From Fontibacterium abundans (lineage in GTDB: Bacteria > Pseudomonadota > Alphaproteobacteria > Pelagibacterales > Pelagibacteraceae): DNA of 64,000 bases. The notes beneath the pieces are model-generated. The model made no database searches. It worked only from the letters and a program-made list of their open reading frames with translations, and was not told the DNA's origin. Shown here one piece after another: positions 42,630-52,027 of the stretch (position 1 is its first letter; the number at the start of each line of letters is the position of its first letter). The stretch is from assembly GCA_965235095.1 (NCBI GenBank), contig OZ249405.1. One strand, given 5' to 3'. The position numbers and the translations under genes are program-made.

Positions 42630-44014
42630 GCTCTACCGTAAATATCTTTGATACGAATAATATCATCTTCCCCTAAATAGCTACCTGTTTGAACCTCTAT
42701 AATTTTTAAAACACTTTTTTGTCTATTTTCAATTCGATGAACTGCTCCTTGAGGTATAAAAATAGAATCTGACTTATTTAAAGATATATTTTTCTTATTC
42801 AGGGTAACATTGGCTTTACCCTCAACTACAACCCAATTTTCAGATCTATATTTATGTTTTTGAAGACTAAGAATTGCTCCAGGATTTACAATTAATTCTT
42901 TTACTTGAAAATTTTTACTAACAAATATGTTTGTAAATTGCCCCCAGGGTCTTTGAGTTGTTGTATGCTGGTCTGTAATTTTTGGAAATTTTTTATTAAT
43001 TATAGGATAAAGATTTTTAAGATTATTATTTTTAAGATCAGAAAGGTAAAGAACGTCATGATTATCAACCGCAAGTACATTTTTTAAATTACTAGCCACA
43101 ATAGTTCTATTAGAAGAAATATAAGAATTTTTAACATTATCCTTAAAAATATTTCCTTTTATATAATTATTATCTTTATCTTTTTTTTCGATTTCCCATT
43201 TTTGTATCCAGCTACCTACATCTTTCCAATCACTTAAGAGTTTTGTAGAGAAGACATTTTTGGATTTTTCTAAGATGGCATGATCAAAAGAAATAGATTT
43301 TATTTTTGAATAGTATTTATTATCTAGTTTCACAATGTGGTTTGTATTTTTTGCATTAATATAAGAATCGCAAACTTGTAGAGCCAATTTATTTTGTAAA
43401 ATAGAAAATTCATTTAGTAATGCTGATTTATTTGAAAGAAACATGCCAGAATTCCAAAGATAATTATTATTTTTAATTAATTTTTTTGCTCTATTTAAAT
43501 TAGGCTTCTCAATAAACTTAACAACTTTGTTAAAACTTTTATTAATTTTTTTTGAATATAAGTAACCATAGCCTGTTTCTGGATAATCAGGCTTAACCCC
43601 AAAAATAAAAATTTTATACATATCCAAATAATTAGAAAGTTTTTTTATTTGTTTCTGAAATGCTATTTTTTTTTCAATTATGTGATCAGATGAAATGATT
43701 AATACGGGTTGATAAAAAATTAAATCATCATCATTTAAGGCCGCAAGTATTGCTGGTGCTGTATTTTTCTTATCGGGTTCAACGTAAATTTTACAATTTA
43801 TATTTTTTGTTTCCTCTTTAATTTGGTCTAAAAAATTATAATTTGAGCAAATTGTAATCGGGTCAAAATTTACTCCTGTAACTCTATCTATCGCATGTTT
43901 TAATAAGCTTTTTCCATTAATTTTAATAAATTGTTTCGGATGTTTCTTCCTAGATTCTGGCCATAATCTCGTTCCTTCTCCTCCACATAGAATAATTGGT
44001 TTAATTTTCATCAT
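42626..44014 (-). CDS. manC: Mannose-1-phosphate guanylyltransferase (with cupin isomerase-like domain)
   Basis: The 462-residue protein makes GDP-mannose for glycan synthesis. The nucleotidyltransferase signature GGEGTRLWPESRKKHPKQF is at residues 10-28, with FVEKPN-type FIEKPN near residue 165 and NSGMFL. The C-terminal cupin (residues 350-455, RPWGQFTNIF, NPGAILSLQKHKYRSENW) is the type II mannose-6-phosphate isomerase domain. GDP-mannose may feed glycosyltransferases such as those at 10.5-12.6 kb, which is inference. It converges on xth with a 4-bp overlap. Confidence 0.93.
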   Translation of the reverse strand: MMKIKPIILCGGEGTRLWPESRKKHPKQFIKINGKSLLKHAIDRVTGVNFDPITICSNYNFLDQIKEETKNINCKIYVEPDKKNTAPAILAALNDDDLIFYQPVLIISSDHIIEKKIAFQKQIKKLSNYLDMYKIFIFGVKPDYPETGYGYLYSKKINKSFNKVVKFIEKPNLNRAKKLIKNNNYLWNSGMFLSNKSALLNEFSILQNKLALQVCDSYINAKNTNHIVKLDNKYYSKIKSISFDHAILEKSKNVFSTKLLSDWKDVGSWIQKWEIEKKDKDNNYIKGNIFKDNVKNSYISSNRTIVASNLKNVLAVDNHDVLYLSDLKNNNLKNLYPIINKKFPKITDQHTTTQRPWGQFTNIFVSKNFQVKELIVNPGAILSLQKHKYRSENWVVVEGKANVTLNKKNISLNKSDSIFIPQGAVHRIENRQKSVLKIIEVQTGSYLGEDDIIRIKDIYGRA

Positions 44015-44886
44015 ATTATAAAAAATAAAATAACTGGTATTGAAATAATGGAAGCAATGGTTGATACAAAAACAGCTACGCCAATTTCTTGACTATATGA
44101 ATTATTTTCAGAGGCTATTAAGTATGTCAATATAGCTGCGGGCATAGTTGATTGTAATATTACAACTTTAGCTACAATGCCATCTAGATTTAATAAATAA
44201 ACTACCAACAATCCAATAATTGGACCACTAATAATTTTAAAAATACCAATTAACAAACCTATTTTTAAATTTTTAATATTAATTTTAGTGAGCGACATTC
44301 CTAATGCCAGCAAAACTAAAGGAATAACAAGTCCTGACAAAATTTTAGTAAAATTATTGATAAAACTTGGCATTTCAATTTTGTAAAATAAAATAATAAG
44401 TGAAAATATTAACGACAATAGAACAGGACTTAATAGTATTTTTTTTATAGAATAATTTCCTGATGAAATTGCAGTATTGGCTGTAAAATGACTAACCATA
44501 ACAATAGAAGCAAAACCAGCCGCTAACGCAAGACCTTCATTGCCGAAGGTTAATAAAGCAAGCGGGAGACCCATATTGCCACTGTTAGGATGCATTATTG
44601 GAGTTGTTAATTTTACAGATGGGAGTTTAAAAATTTTTATAAAGATATATCCAAATAAGAATCCAAGAGCCAAAACTAAAAAAGCTGAGGTAAAAATTTT
44701 AAAAAAAATATTTATAGTTAAATTAGTCCTAGTTATAGAATCATAAATTAAACAAGGTAAAGCGATATTTGAAGCAAGTTTAGTTACAGCAACGATATTA
44801 AAATCTTTGTTATAGATATTCCATAAATAACCAATAAAAATTACAAATATGACTGGAAGTATTATATTTAGAATTGTTAGAAACAA
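44011..44886 (-). CDS. AEC family transporter (auxin efflux carrier-type permease)
   Basis: The 291-residue protein has about ten membrane helices in two inverted five-helix repeats and the family features PLALLTFGNEGLALAAG and LVIPLVLLALGMSL. AEC permeases move organic acids such as malate or malonate. It appears to start with TTG at 44886: the sequence GAGGAATAATTG places a Shine-Dalgarno sequence, overlapping the ilvD stop, 5 nt before it, and no ATG precedes the first helix. It overlaps manC by 4 nt. Confidence 0.85.
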   Translation of the reverse strand: MFLTILNIILPVIFVIFIGYLWNIYNKDFNIVAVTKLASNIALPCLIYDSITRTNLTINIFFKIFTSAFLVLALGFLFGYIFIKIFKLPSVKLTTPIMHPNSGNMGLPLALLTFGNEGLALAAGFASIVMVSHFTANTAISSGNYSIKKILLSPVLLSLIFSLIILFYKIEMPSFINNFTKILSGLVIPLVLLALGMSLTKINIKNLKIGLLIGIFKIISGPIIGLLVVYLLNLDGIVAKVVILQSTMPAAILTYLIASENNSYSQEIGVAVFVSTIASIISIPVILFFII

Positions 44887-44893
44887 TTATTCC

Positions 44894-46609
44894 TCAAATA
44901 TCTGCGTAGCAATTTTTTTCATTAAAACCACCTGGATGTGTTACTGCTCCATCTTTTGTAGATCCAACAGACTGAGCATATTTCCAAAGAGTTCCTGATG
45001 TAAAATGAGGTTTTATATTTTTCCAAGATTTTTTTCTTTTCTGTAACTCTGAATTAGAAATTTTAACATCTATAGTTCCTTTATTAGCATCAATAATTAT
45101 TTTATCTCCATTTTTTAACAACGCTAATGGACCGCCATTAAATGCCTCCGGACCAACATGCCCAACACAAAAGCCTCTAGTTGCTCCTGAAAATCTTCCA
45201 TCAGTAACTAATGCTACTTTTTCTCCCATTCCCTGACCGTAAATAGCAGCAGTAGTAGAAAGCATTTCACGCATTCCAGGACCTCCTCTTGGCCCTTCAT
45301 ATCTAATAACTATGACATCCCCTTCTTTGTATTTTCGATTTTGAACTGCTTTAAAAGCTTCTTCTTCACTATTAAAGCATAAAGCTTTTCCTTCAAATTT
45401 TAATGTTTTCATTCCAGCAACCTTAACAATTGCTCCTTCAGGTGCTAAATTTCCTTTAAGACCTACAACGCCACCGGTTTTTGAAAGTGGTTTATTATAA
45501 GGTCTCATTACATCTTGATTATTGTTAAATTTAACATTTTGTAAATTTTTCTTCATTGTCTCTCCTGTGACAGTCAAACAATCGCCATGCAAGTAGCCTC
45601 CATCTAGCAAGGTTTTAAGCAACATAGGAACTCCTCCGGCTTCGAACATGTCTTTTGCAACATATTTCCCGCCTGGTTTTAAATCTGCTAAGTACGGAGT
45701 TTTTTTAAAAATTTTTGCTACATCCATAAGATCAAATTTAATTCCACATTCATTTGCGATTGCTGGAAGGTGAAGAGCGGCGTTTGTTGATCCGCCGGTG
45801 GCAGCCACAATAGTTGCGGCATTTTGTAATGATTTAAGTGTAACAATATCTCTGGGTCTGATGTTTTTTTTTAATAAAGACATTACTGCCTGACCACTTG
45901 CGTAAGCATATTTATCTCTTTCTTCATATGGAGCCGGTGTTCCTGATGAATATGGTAATGCCAAACCGATAGCTTCAGAAACGCATGCCATTGTATTAGC
46001 TGTAAACTGCCCTCCGCAAGCACCTGCGCTTGGACATGCATTAATTTCTAATTCCTCTAAATCTTCATCAGACATTTGTTTATTAGAATGTTTTCCAACA
46101 GCTTCGAAAACATCAACGACTGTTACATCTTTACCTTTAAATTTTCCTGGCAATATAGATCCGCCATAAATAAAAACACTAGGCACATTTAATCTACACA
46201 TTGCCATCATTAGTCCTGGCAAAGATTTATCGCATCCTGCCAAACCCACTAATGCATCATAGCAGTGACCTCTAACTGTTAGTTCTGTTGAATCTGCAAT
46301 TATTTCTCTAGATATTAATGATGACTTCATTCCTTCGTGACCCATTGCAATTCCATCAGTTACTGTAATTGTACAAAATTCTCTTGGCGTTCCACTATTA
46401 TCAAAAACACCTTTTTTTGCAGATTGAGCTTGTCTCATTAAAGTAATATTACAAGGTGCAGCTTCATTCCAAGTTGAAACAACTCCAACAAACGGTTTTG
46501 CAATGTCACTTTTTTTTAAATTCATTGCATAATAAAAAGATCTATGGGGAGCTCTATCTGGCCCCACTGTAGTATGACGACTTGGTAATTTTGATTTATC
46601 AAATTTCAT
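44894..46609 (-). CDS. ilvD: Dihydroxy-acid dehydratase
   Basis: IlvD dehydrates 2,3-dihydroxy acids in branched-chain amino acid and pantothenate synthesis using a [2Fe-2S] or [4Fe-4S] cluster. The 571-residue protein has the three conserved cysteine sites: Cys53 (NEAAPCNITL), Cys126 (GLAGCDKSLPG) and Cys198 (SAGACGGQFTANTM). C-terminal VTDGRFSGATRGFCVGHVGPEA is typical. Length is normal. It follows valS by 2 nt, so valine synthesis and charging genes are cotranscribed. Confidence 0.97.
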   Translation of the reverse strand: MKFDKSKLPSRHTTVGPDRAPHRSFYYAMNLKKSDIAKPFVGVVSTWNEAAPCNITLMRQAQSAKKGVFDNSGTPREFCTITVTDGIAMGHEGMKSSLISREIIADSTELTVRGHCYDALVGLAGCDKSLPGLMMAMCRLNVPSVFIYGGSILPGKFKGKDVTVVDVFEAVGKHSNKQMSDEDLEELEINACPSAGACGGQFTANTMACVSEAIGLALPYSSGTPAPYEERDKYAYASGQAVMSLLKKNIRPRDIVTLKSLQNAATIVAATGGSTNAALHLPAIANECGIKFDLMDVAKIFKKTPYLADLKPGGKYVAKDMFEAGGVPMLLKTLLDGGYLHGDCLTVTGETMKKNLQNVKFNNNQDVMRPYNKPLSKTGGVVGLKGNLAPEGAIVKVAGMKTLKFEGKALCFNSEEEAFKAVQNRKYKEGDVIVIRYEGPRGGPGMREMLSTTAAIYGQGMGEKVALVTDGRFSGATRGFCVGHVGPEAFNGGPLALLKNGDKIIIDANKGTIDVKISNSELQKRKKSWKNIKPHFTSGTLWKYAQSVGSTKDGAVTHPGGFNEKNCYADI

Positions 46610-46611
46610 AA

Positions 46612-49254
46612 TTAATTTTTAATAGATATTATACTTTCTAATTGATTTAAATCATTTACTAATTTCTTTAAAATATCTTTTTCCTTATCAACTATATCTT
46701 TTGGGGCCTTATTTATAAAAGATTTATTAGAAAGTTTATTTTTTGTTATACTGATAGTGTTTTTTACTAAATTTATTTTCTCTTTTACTTTAATAATTTG
46801 ATCTTTTAAGGAGATTTCTGTTGAAAATTTAATTAAAATTGCATCTCCATCTAAATAAGCTGGCAATATATTATCGTTTTTATCATCTTTTTTAAAATAA
46901 TTTTCAACTCTAGAAGCTTTCTTAAAAATTAAAAAATTTCTTTCTAAAAAATTTTTTTTATCTTTAGGCAGATGATCAATGCAAACATCTACAAAATTAC
47001 CTGGGGAAACTTGCAAAATAACTTTTGTGGATCTTATCAAGCCAACAAGTTTAATTAGCCAATTAATGAGTTCAATATTATCATTTTTTATTAACTTAAT
47101 TTCATTGTCAGAATTAAAATTAATTAAAGGACTTTTATAGAAGTCAGAAAATTTCAATCTATTCCAAAGTTCTTCAGTAATAAAGGGTATAAACGGGTGA
47201 AGAGTTAAAAGAATATTTGAAAATATGAACCCAAAAACTTTTTTTGTTTCTTTTATTTGACTTTGATTATCAGAATAAAAAATTGACTTTGAAAATTCTA
47301 AATACCAGTCACAAAATATATTCCAAACAAAATTATAAATCTCTTTAGATGCTTCATCAAATCTAAAATTTTTTATATGATTGTCGATATTATTTTTTGC
47401 ATGAATATATTCATTGATAATCCATTGATTAATTTCTAATTTCACTTCTTTGCTATCAATTTTAATATCAAGATTGCATTTATTAAAATCGCAAAATTTA
47501 GATACGTTCCAAATTTTAGTTAAAAAATTCCTATAGCCTTTAACTCTTTCTTCTGACAGCTTTACATCTCGACCTGGTGATGCCATCGACATTAAAGTAA
47601 ATCTTAAAGCGTCTGCTCCATATTTTTTTATTAAATCTAAAGGATCAATAACATTGCCTTTTGATTTGGACATTTTTTGACCATGCTCATCTCTAACCAG
47701 AGCATGTATATAAACTTTATCAAAAGGAACTTTTTTGGTCACAAACAATCCCATCATCATCATCCTAGCCACCCAAAAAAATAAAATATCAAAACCGGTT
47801 ACTAAAACTGAAGTTTTGTAAAATCTTTTAAAATTATAAGTTTTTTTAGGCCAACCTAGACTTGCAAATGGCCATAAAGCTGATGAAAACCAAGTATCTA
47901 AAACATTGTTATCTTGATTAATTGAACAATTTTTCTTTTTATAAAATTTATCAGCTTGTTTTTGAGCGTCATTTCGATCCTTTGCTGGAAAAATCCTTCC
48001 ATCACTTCCATACCAAATAGGAATTTGATGACCCCACCAAATCTGTCTAGAAATGCACCATGGACGAATATCTTTTAGCCATAAATTATAAGTTTTTGTC
48101 CACGTGTCAGGGAAAAAAATAGTTTTTTTATTTTTTACAGCTTTTAAAGCTTCAACTGACATTTTTTTAACATTTAAAAACCATTGTTCTGTAAGATAAG
48201 GTTCGATAATAGAATTTGATCTATCACCGTAAGGAACGTTATGTTTTATTTTTTCTTCTTTCTCTAAAGCATTAATTAATTTTAAATCTTCTATTATTAA
48301 TTTTCTTGCTTCAAATCGATCTAGTCCATGATACTTTTGAGGACAATTTTTATTCAATCTTCCGTCAGATTCTAAAATATTAATTTTTTCTAAATCATGC
48401 CTCAATCCAACTTCATAATCATTAAAATCATGTGCAGGAGTAATTTTTACAGCTCCAGATCCTTGGTTTGGATCGGCATAATCATCTGAGATTATTTTAA
48501 TTTGCCTATCTATAATTGGAATTTTTGCATATTTATTAATTAATTTTTTAAACTTTTTATCTTTAGGGTTAACAGCAATTGCAGTATCGGCAAATATTGT
48601 TTCTGGTCTAGTAGTGGCTATAATTATAAAGTCATTTTTATTAATAAAATATTTAATATAGTAAAGTTTTCCCTCTACTTCTTTTTGCACTACTTCTAAA
48701 TCAGAAATTGCAGTTTTTAATACTGGATCCCAATTAGATAGTTTAAAATCCTTATAAATAAGTTTTTTTTTATGTAATTCTAAAAAAACTTTTACCACTG
48801 CTTCGGACATATTTTTGTCCATAGTAAATCTAGTTTGCGACCAATCGCATGAAGATCCTAATTTTTTAAGTTGGTTTATGATTAGATTTCCAGAATGTTC
48901 TTTCCAGTTCCAAACTTCTTTGAGAAACTTCTCTCTTCCTAATGTATTTTTTGATTGGTTTTTTTCATTAAGTCTTTTTTCAACAACAAGTTCTGTTGCA
49001 ATGCCCGCATGATCAGTTCCTGGTTGCCATAAAGTTTCATAACCTTTTAATCTATAAAATCTAACTAATAAATCTTGAATAGAATTGTTAAGAGCATGCC
49101 CCATGTGTAAATTACCGGTTACATTGGGCGGTGGTATTACTATTGAAAAATATTTTTTTTTATTATTTTTTTTAGGCTCGAATAATTTGTTACTTTCCCA
49201 AAAAGTATAAATTTTATCTTCAATATCTAAATGATTATAATTTTCTTCTAACAT
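46612..49254 (-). CDS. valS: Valyl-tRNA synthetase
   Basis: The 880-residue class I enzyme has NVTGNLHMGHALNNS near residue 44 (HIGH-type HMGH at 50-53), the CP1 editing domain including TTRPETIFADTA, WCISRQIWWGHQIP, and GQKMSKSKGNVIDP near residue 527. A C-terminal coiled coil (residues 815-880) is characteristic of ValS. It shares one base with the methyltransferase stop. Confidence 0.97.
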   Translation of the reverse strand: MLEENYNHLDIEDKIYTFWESNKLFEPKKNNKKKYFSIVIPPPNVTGNLHMGHALNNSIQDLLVRFYRLKGYETLWQPGTDHAGIATELVVEKRLNEKNQSKNTLGREKFLKEVWNWKEHSGNLIINQLKKLGSSCDWSQTRFTMDKNMSEAVVKVFLELHKKKLIYKDFKLSNWDPVLKTAISDLEVVQKEVEGKLYYIKYFINKNDFIIIATTRPETIFADTAIAVNPKDKKFKKLINKYAKIPIIDRQIKIISDDYADPNQGSGAVKITPAHDFNDYEVGLRHDLEKINILESDGRLNKNCPQKYHGLDRFEARKLIIEDLKLINALEKEEKIKHNVPYGDRSNSIIEPYLTEQWFLNVKKMSVEALKAVKNKKTIFFPDTWTKTYNLWLKDIRPWCISRQIWWGHQIPIWYGSDGRIFPAKDRNDAQKQADKFYKKKNCSINQDNNVLDTWFSSALWPFASLGWPKKTYNFKRFYKTSVLVTGFDILFFWVARMMMMGLFVTKKVPFDKVYIHALVRDEHGQKMSKSKGNVIDPLDLIKKYGADALRFTLMSMASPGRDVKLSEERVKGYRNFLTKIWNVSKFCDFNKCNLDIKIDSKEVKLEINQWIINEYIHAKNNIDNHIKNFRFDEASKEIYNFVWNIFCDWYLEFSKSIFYSDNQSQIKETKKVFGFIFSNILLTLHPFIPFITEELWNRLKFSDFYKSPLINFNSDNEIKLIKNDNIELINWLIKLVGLIRSTKVILQVSPGNFVDVCIDHLPKDKKNFLERNFLIFKKASRVENYFKKDDKNDNILPAYLDGDAILIKFSTEISLKDQIIKVKEKINLVKNTISITKNKLSNKSFINKAPKDIVDKEKDILKKLVNDLNQLESIISIKN

Positions 49255-49904
49255 TAAAAATTAAATTCTTCTTTATCGATGTAATTAATTAAAACAGGTG
49301 AGCTTGCATTCATAATTTTTAATTTTTCATAACCAATTGGTTTTTTGTTAAAAAGATAAATATTTGAAGAAGATTCATCTTTTAAAATACATATTAGTTT
49401 TCCATTAACATTTAGTTTGTCCAATAAATTCAAAGGATCTGCATTTACTGTTCCATTAACAATAATTTTATTAAATTTAAGCTCCAAAATATTAAGTTGC
49501 CTATAATTAGAAAACAAAACATTAACATTTGTGTTTTTACTATTTTTTATATTTTTTATTGTTAAGTCGTATATGTTTTTGTCTTGCTCAATTGAATAAA
49601 CAGAATTAACTAAATTAGCCAAAATAGAAGTTGTGTACCCACCTCCAGAACCTACTTCTAAAATAACATCTGACAAATCTGGTTTTATAATATTCAAAAA
49701 TTTTGCGAAGATAAGCGGTTTTAAAATAAAACTACTTTTAGAGAATTTTATATGATCGTCTATATAAGATAAGTTTTGTAATGAATCTGGTAAAAAATCT
49801 TCTTGTTGTACTTTCTCAAAAGCAGCAATTAAATTTTCATCTATAATATTATTGGGCCTTAATTGGCTCTCAATCATATTTAATTTTCGCGTACTGTGTT
49901 GCAT
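49254..49904 (-). CDS. Protein-L-isoaspartate O-methyltransferase-like protein
   Basis: The 216-residue protein is in the PCMT family: N-terminal RKLNMIESQLRPNNI, the motif I SAM site DVILEVGSGGGYTTSILANL near residue 77, and SIEQDKNIYDL. True Pcm repairs isoaspartyl residues, but this alphaproteobacterial branch upstream of valS (with N-terminal xxMVxxQLRPNxV) has, to my knowledge, not been shown to be a repair enzyme. A general SAM-dependent methyltransferase role remains possible. Confidence 0.85.
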   Translation of the reverse strand: MQHSTRKLNMIESQLRPNNIIDENLIAAFEKVQQEDFLPDSLQNLSYIDDHIKFSKSSFILKPLIFAKFLNIIKPDLSDVILEVGSGGGYTTSILANLVNSVYSIEQDKNIYDLTIKNIKNSKNTNVNVLFSNYRQLNILELKFNKIIVNGTVNADPLNLLDKLNVNGKLICILKDESSSNIYLFNKKPIGYEKLKIMNASSPVLINYIDKEEFNF

Positions 49905-49974
49905 AATATTTGCGAGTTTAGAAAACTAAATATATATACACGATAGCTATTATAAAATAATACAGAAAAAATAT

Positions 49975-50048
49975 GGCCACGTGGCGGAATGGTTACGCAG
50001 AGGACTGCAAATCCTTGTATCCCAGTTCGATTCTGGGCGTGGCCTCCA
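49975..50048 (+). tRNA. tRNA-Cys (GCA anticodon)
   Basis: Acceptor arms GGCCACG and CGTGGCC, T loop GTTCGATTC, discriminator T as expected for tRNA-Cys, and encoded CCA at 50046-50048. The anticodon GCA is at 50007-50009. Confidence 0.95.
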
Positions 50049-50095
50049 AATTAATATTGTTTTTAAAAAAAAAAATCGTATTGTGCTTTTTTTAT

Positions 50096-50171
50096 TCCCC
50101 GATAGCTCAGTTGGTAGAGCAGTTGACTGTTAATCAATTGGTCGCAGGTTCGAGTCCTGCTCGGGGAGCCA
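50096..50171 (+). tRNA. tRNA-Asn (GTT anticodon)
   Basis: Acceptor arms TCCCCGA and TCGGGGA, D arm AGCTCAGTTGGTAGAGC, T loop GTTCGAGTC, and encoded CCA at 50169-50171. The anticodon GTT is at 50129-50131. It lies 47 nt after tRNA-Cys on the same strand, so both probably share a transcript. Confidence 0.95.
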
Positions 50172-50178
50172 AAAATAA

Positions 50179-50529
50179 CTAAGCAGTTTTTGATAACTTT
50201 TTATTTGAATTTAAAATGTGCAAAAGTTTTTCTTTTTCAACTTCTGATAATTTGCTTACGAAAGTCTCTAAAGAATTATCACCTTTCGCTTGCGAGTCTA
50301 AATTTTGAAAATCTTTGAACTCTTCAAAAAAATATTTTACAGGAACTTTTAAAAAATTAGCTAATTGTAACAATCTACTAGAGCTAACTCCATTAGTCCC
50401 TTTTTCATATTTTTGAATTTGTTGAAATGTAACGTTGATTGCTCTTGCAACTTGAGTTTGAGTAAGACCAAGAGAAGATCTTCTTGCTCTTAGTTGTTTT
50501 CCTAAATGTTGATTCAATTCTAGTGACAT
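50179..50529 (-). CDS. XRE/Cro-like helix-turn-helix transcriptional regulator
   Basis: The 116-residue protein has an N-terminal HTH_3 domain (residues 10-65) with LGLTQTQVARAINVTFQQIQKYEKGTNG, close to the alphaproteobacterial PraR/PhrR-type regulators (FQQIQKYEKG is the hallmark), followed by YFFEEF and a charged C-terminal tail (residues 75-116). Such regulators often bind palindromes at their own promoter. It is divergent from the photolyase gene; two related palindromes lie in the 85-bp gap, suggesting autoregulation and control of the neighbour. Confidence 0.9.
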   Translation of the reverse strand: MSLELNQHLGKQLRARRSSLGLTQTQVARAINVTFQQIQKYEKGTNGVSSSRLLQLANFLKVPVKYFFEEFKDFQNLDSQAKGDNSLETFVSKLSEVEKEKLLHILNSNKKLSKTA

Positions 50530-50537
50530 TGATCCCT

Positions 50538-50580
50538 TTATTTAAATAATAAAATCTGATTAAACTTATTTTTAAATAAG
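50538..50580. promoter_or_regulatory. Two related palindromes in the XRE-photolyase divergent region
   Basis: TTATTTAAATAA (50538-50549) is a perfect 12-bp palindrome, and CTTATTT-tt-AAATAAG (50565-50580) has perfect 7-bp arms. Both contain the half-site TTATTT facing AAATAA, with centres about 29 bp apart. The similarity of the two and their place between divergent genes favours operators, but such AT palindromes can arise by chance in this composition. Confidence 0.45.
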
Positions 50581-50614
50581 AAATCAAGTCATAAAATTAA
50601 AAAAAATAAATATA

Positions 50615-52027
50615 ATGTCATGTTCTTTTGTTTGGCTCAAAGATGATTTTAGAATATCAAATAATCAAGCTTTAAAGGCCTTAATTGAAGACGATAATAA
50701 AGAAAAACTTGCGATATATATATATGAAGAAGAAACATACCTTTCGTGTGAATCTCAAAAATGGTGGCTTGCTAAATCTCTAGAAATTTTTCAAAAAAAA
50801 TTAGTAAATTTAAATATTTCACTTGACGTAATTCATGAAAATACATCAAAAACCTTTAAGAAGTTAATATCCAACAACTCTTTTAATCGTATTTACTGGA
50901 ATAAGTCTTGTCATGTGAATGATAACATTACCGAAGAGGGTATTAAAAAAATCTTAAAAGAAAATAATGTTTTTTATAAAGAGTTTGAGGCTAATTTACT
51001 TAATCCAGTTGAAAAAATTAAAAAAGACGATGGAACTCCATTTAAAGTCTTTACTCATTATTGGAAAAAAGCTGAACAAAACTTTCTAAGAAATAATCAT
51101 AAATTTGATGATAAAAAATATAAAAATTGCAATCATGATTTAAAAAAAAATAAAAATATTCAAGCTATATATCCAAAAAAACATTGGTATAAAAAATTTG
51201 AAAAATATTGGGAACCAGGCGAGGAAAATGCAGAAAAAATATTAAATAATTTTATAAATAAAAGCATTGAAAACTACGCAATTGATAGAGATATTCCATC
51301 AATAGAGGGTACTTCAAAATTATCACCATACTTAAAGTTTGGACAAATTTCAGTTCATAAAATAATGCAAAAATGTTTAGAAATTAAAAATAAAAAAATC
51401 GGTTATAGAAAATATATTAATGAAATTGGCTGGAGAGAATTTTGTCATTCATTACTTCATAATTTTCCTGAAATGGAAAAGAATAATCTTAGAAAAGATT
51501 TTAATAATTTCAAATGGAATAAAAATGAAAAACTATTATTAAAATGGAAAAAAGGATTAACGGGATATCCAATTGTTGATGCTGGAATGAGAGAACTTTA
51601 CGAAACTGGATGGATGCATAATAGAGTTAGAATGATTGTAGCCTCTTTTTTAGTAAAACATTTAAGGATCCATTGGATGGAAGGAGAAAAACATTTTAGA
51701 AATACACTTCTAGATTTCAATATTGCAAATAATGTCGCTGGTTGGCAGTGGGTTGCTGGAACAGGAGCTGATGCCGCACCGTACTTTAGAATTTTTAATC
51801 CAATCTTGCAGGGTGAAAAATTTGACTCGAATGGTAATTATATAAAAAAATGGTGTCCTGAATTAAATAATTTACCTAATGAATTTTTACACAAGCCATG
51901 GGAAATGCCTGAAGAATTGCAAATGGAAAAAAATATTATAATAGGAAAAACATATCCATTTCCAATTGTTAAACATGAAGAAGCAAGAAATTCAGCGTTA
52001 AAAGCTTTTCAAGATCTAAAGAAATGA
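50615..52027 (+). CDS. phrB: Deoxyribodipyrimidine photolyase (class I CPD type)
   Basis: The 470-residue flavoprotein repairs UV-induced cyclobutane pyrimidine dimers using blue light. The N-terminal Rossmann domain starts SCSFVWLKDDFRISNNQAL; the FAD-binding helical domain contains GYPIVDAGMRELYETGWMHNR, RMIVASFLVKHLRIHW and the substrate-site segment NNVAGWQWVAGTGADAAPYFR. Length is normal. It is the first gene of a four-gene plus-strand run with ATGA and TAATG overlaps. Light-linked repair coupled to lipid modification genes is a known alphaproteobacterial association. Confidence 0.94.
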   Translation: MSCSFVWLKDDFRISNNQALKALIEDDNKEKLAIYIYEEETYLSCESQKWWLAKSLEIFQKKLVNLNISLDVIHENTSKTFKKLISNNSFNRIYWNKSCHVNDNITEEGIKKILKENNVFYKEFEANLLNPVEKIKKDDGTPFKVFTHYWKKAEQNFLRNNHKFDDKKYKNCNHDLKKNKNIQAIYPKKHWYKKFEKYWEPGEENAEKILNNFINKSIENYAIDRDIPSIEGTSKLSPYLKFGQISVHKIMQKCLEIKNKKIGYRKYINEIGWREFCHSLLHNFPEMEKNNLRKDFNNFKWNKNEKLLLKWKKGLTGYPIVDAGMRELYETGWMHNRVRMIVASFLVKHLRIHWMEGEKHFRNTLLDFNIANNVAGWQWVAGTGADAAPYFRIFNPILQGEKFDSNGNYIKKWCPELNNLPNEFLHKPWEMPEELQMEKNIIIGKTYPFPIVKHEEARNSALKAFQDLKK

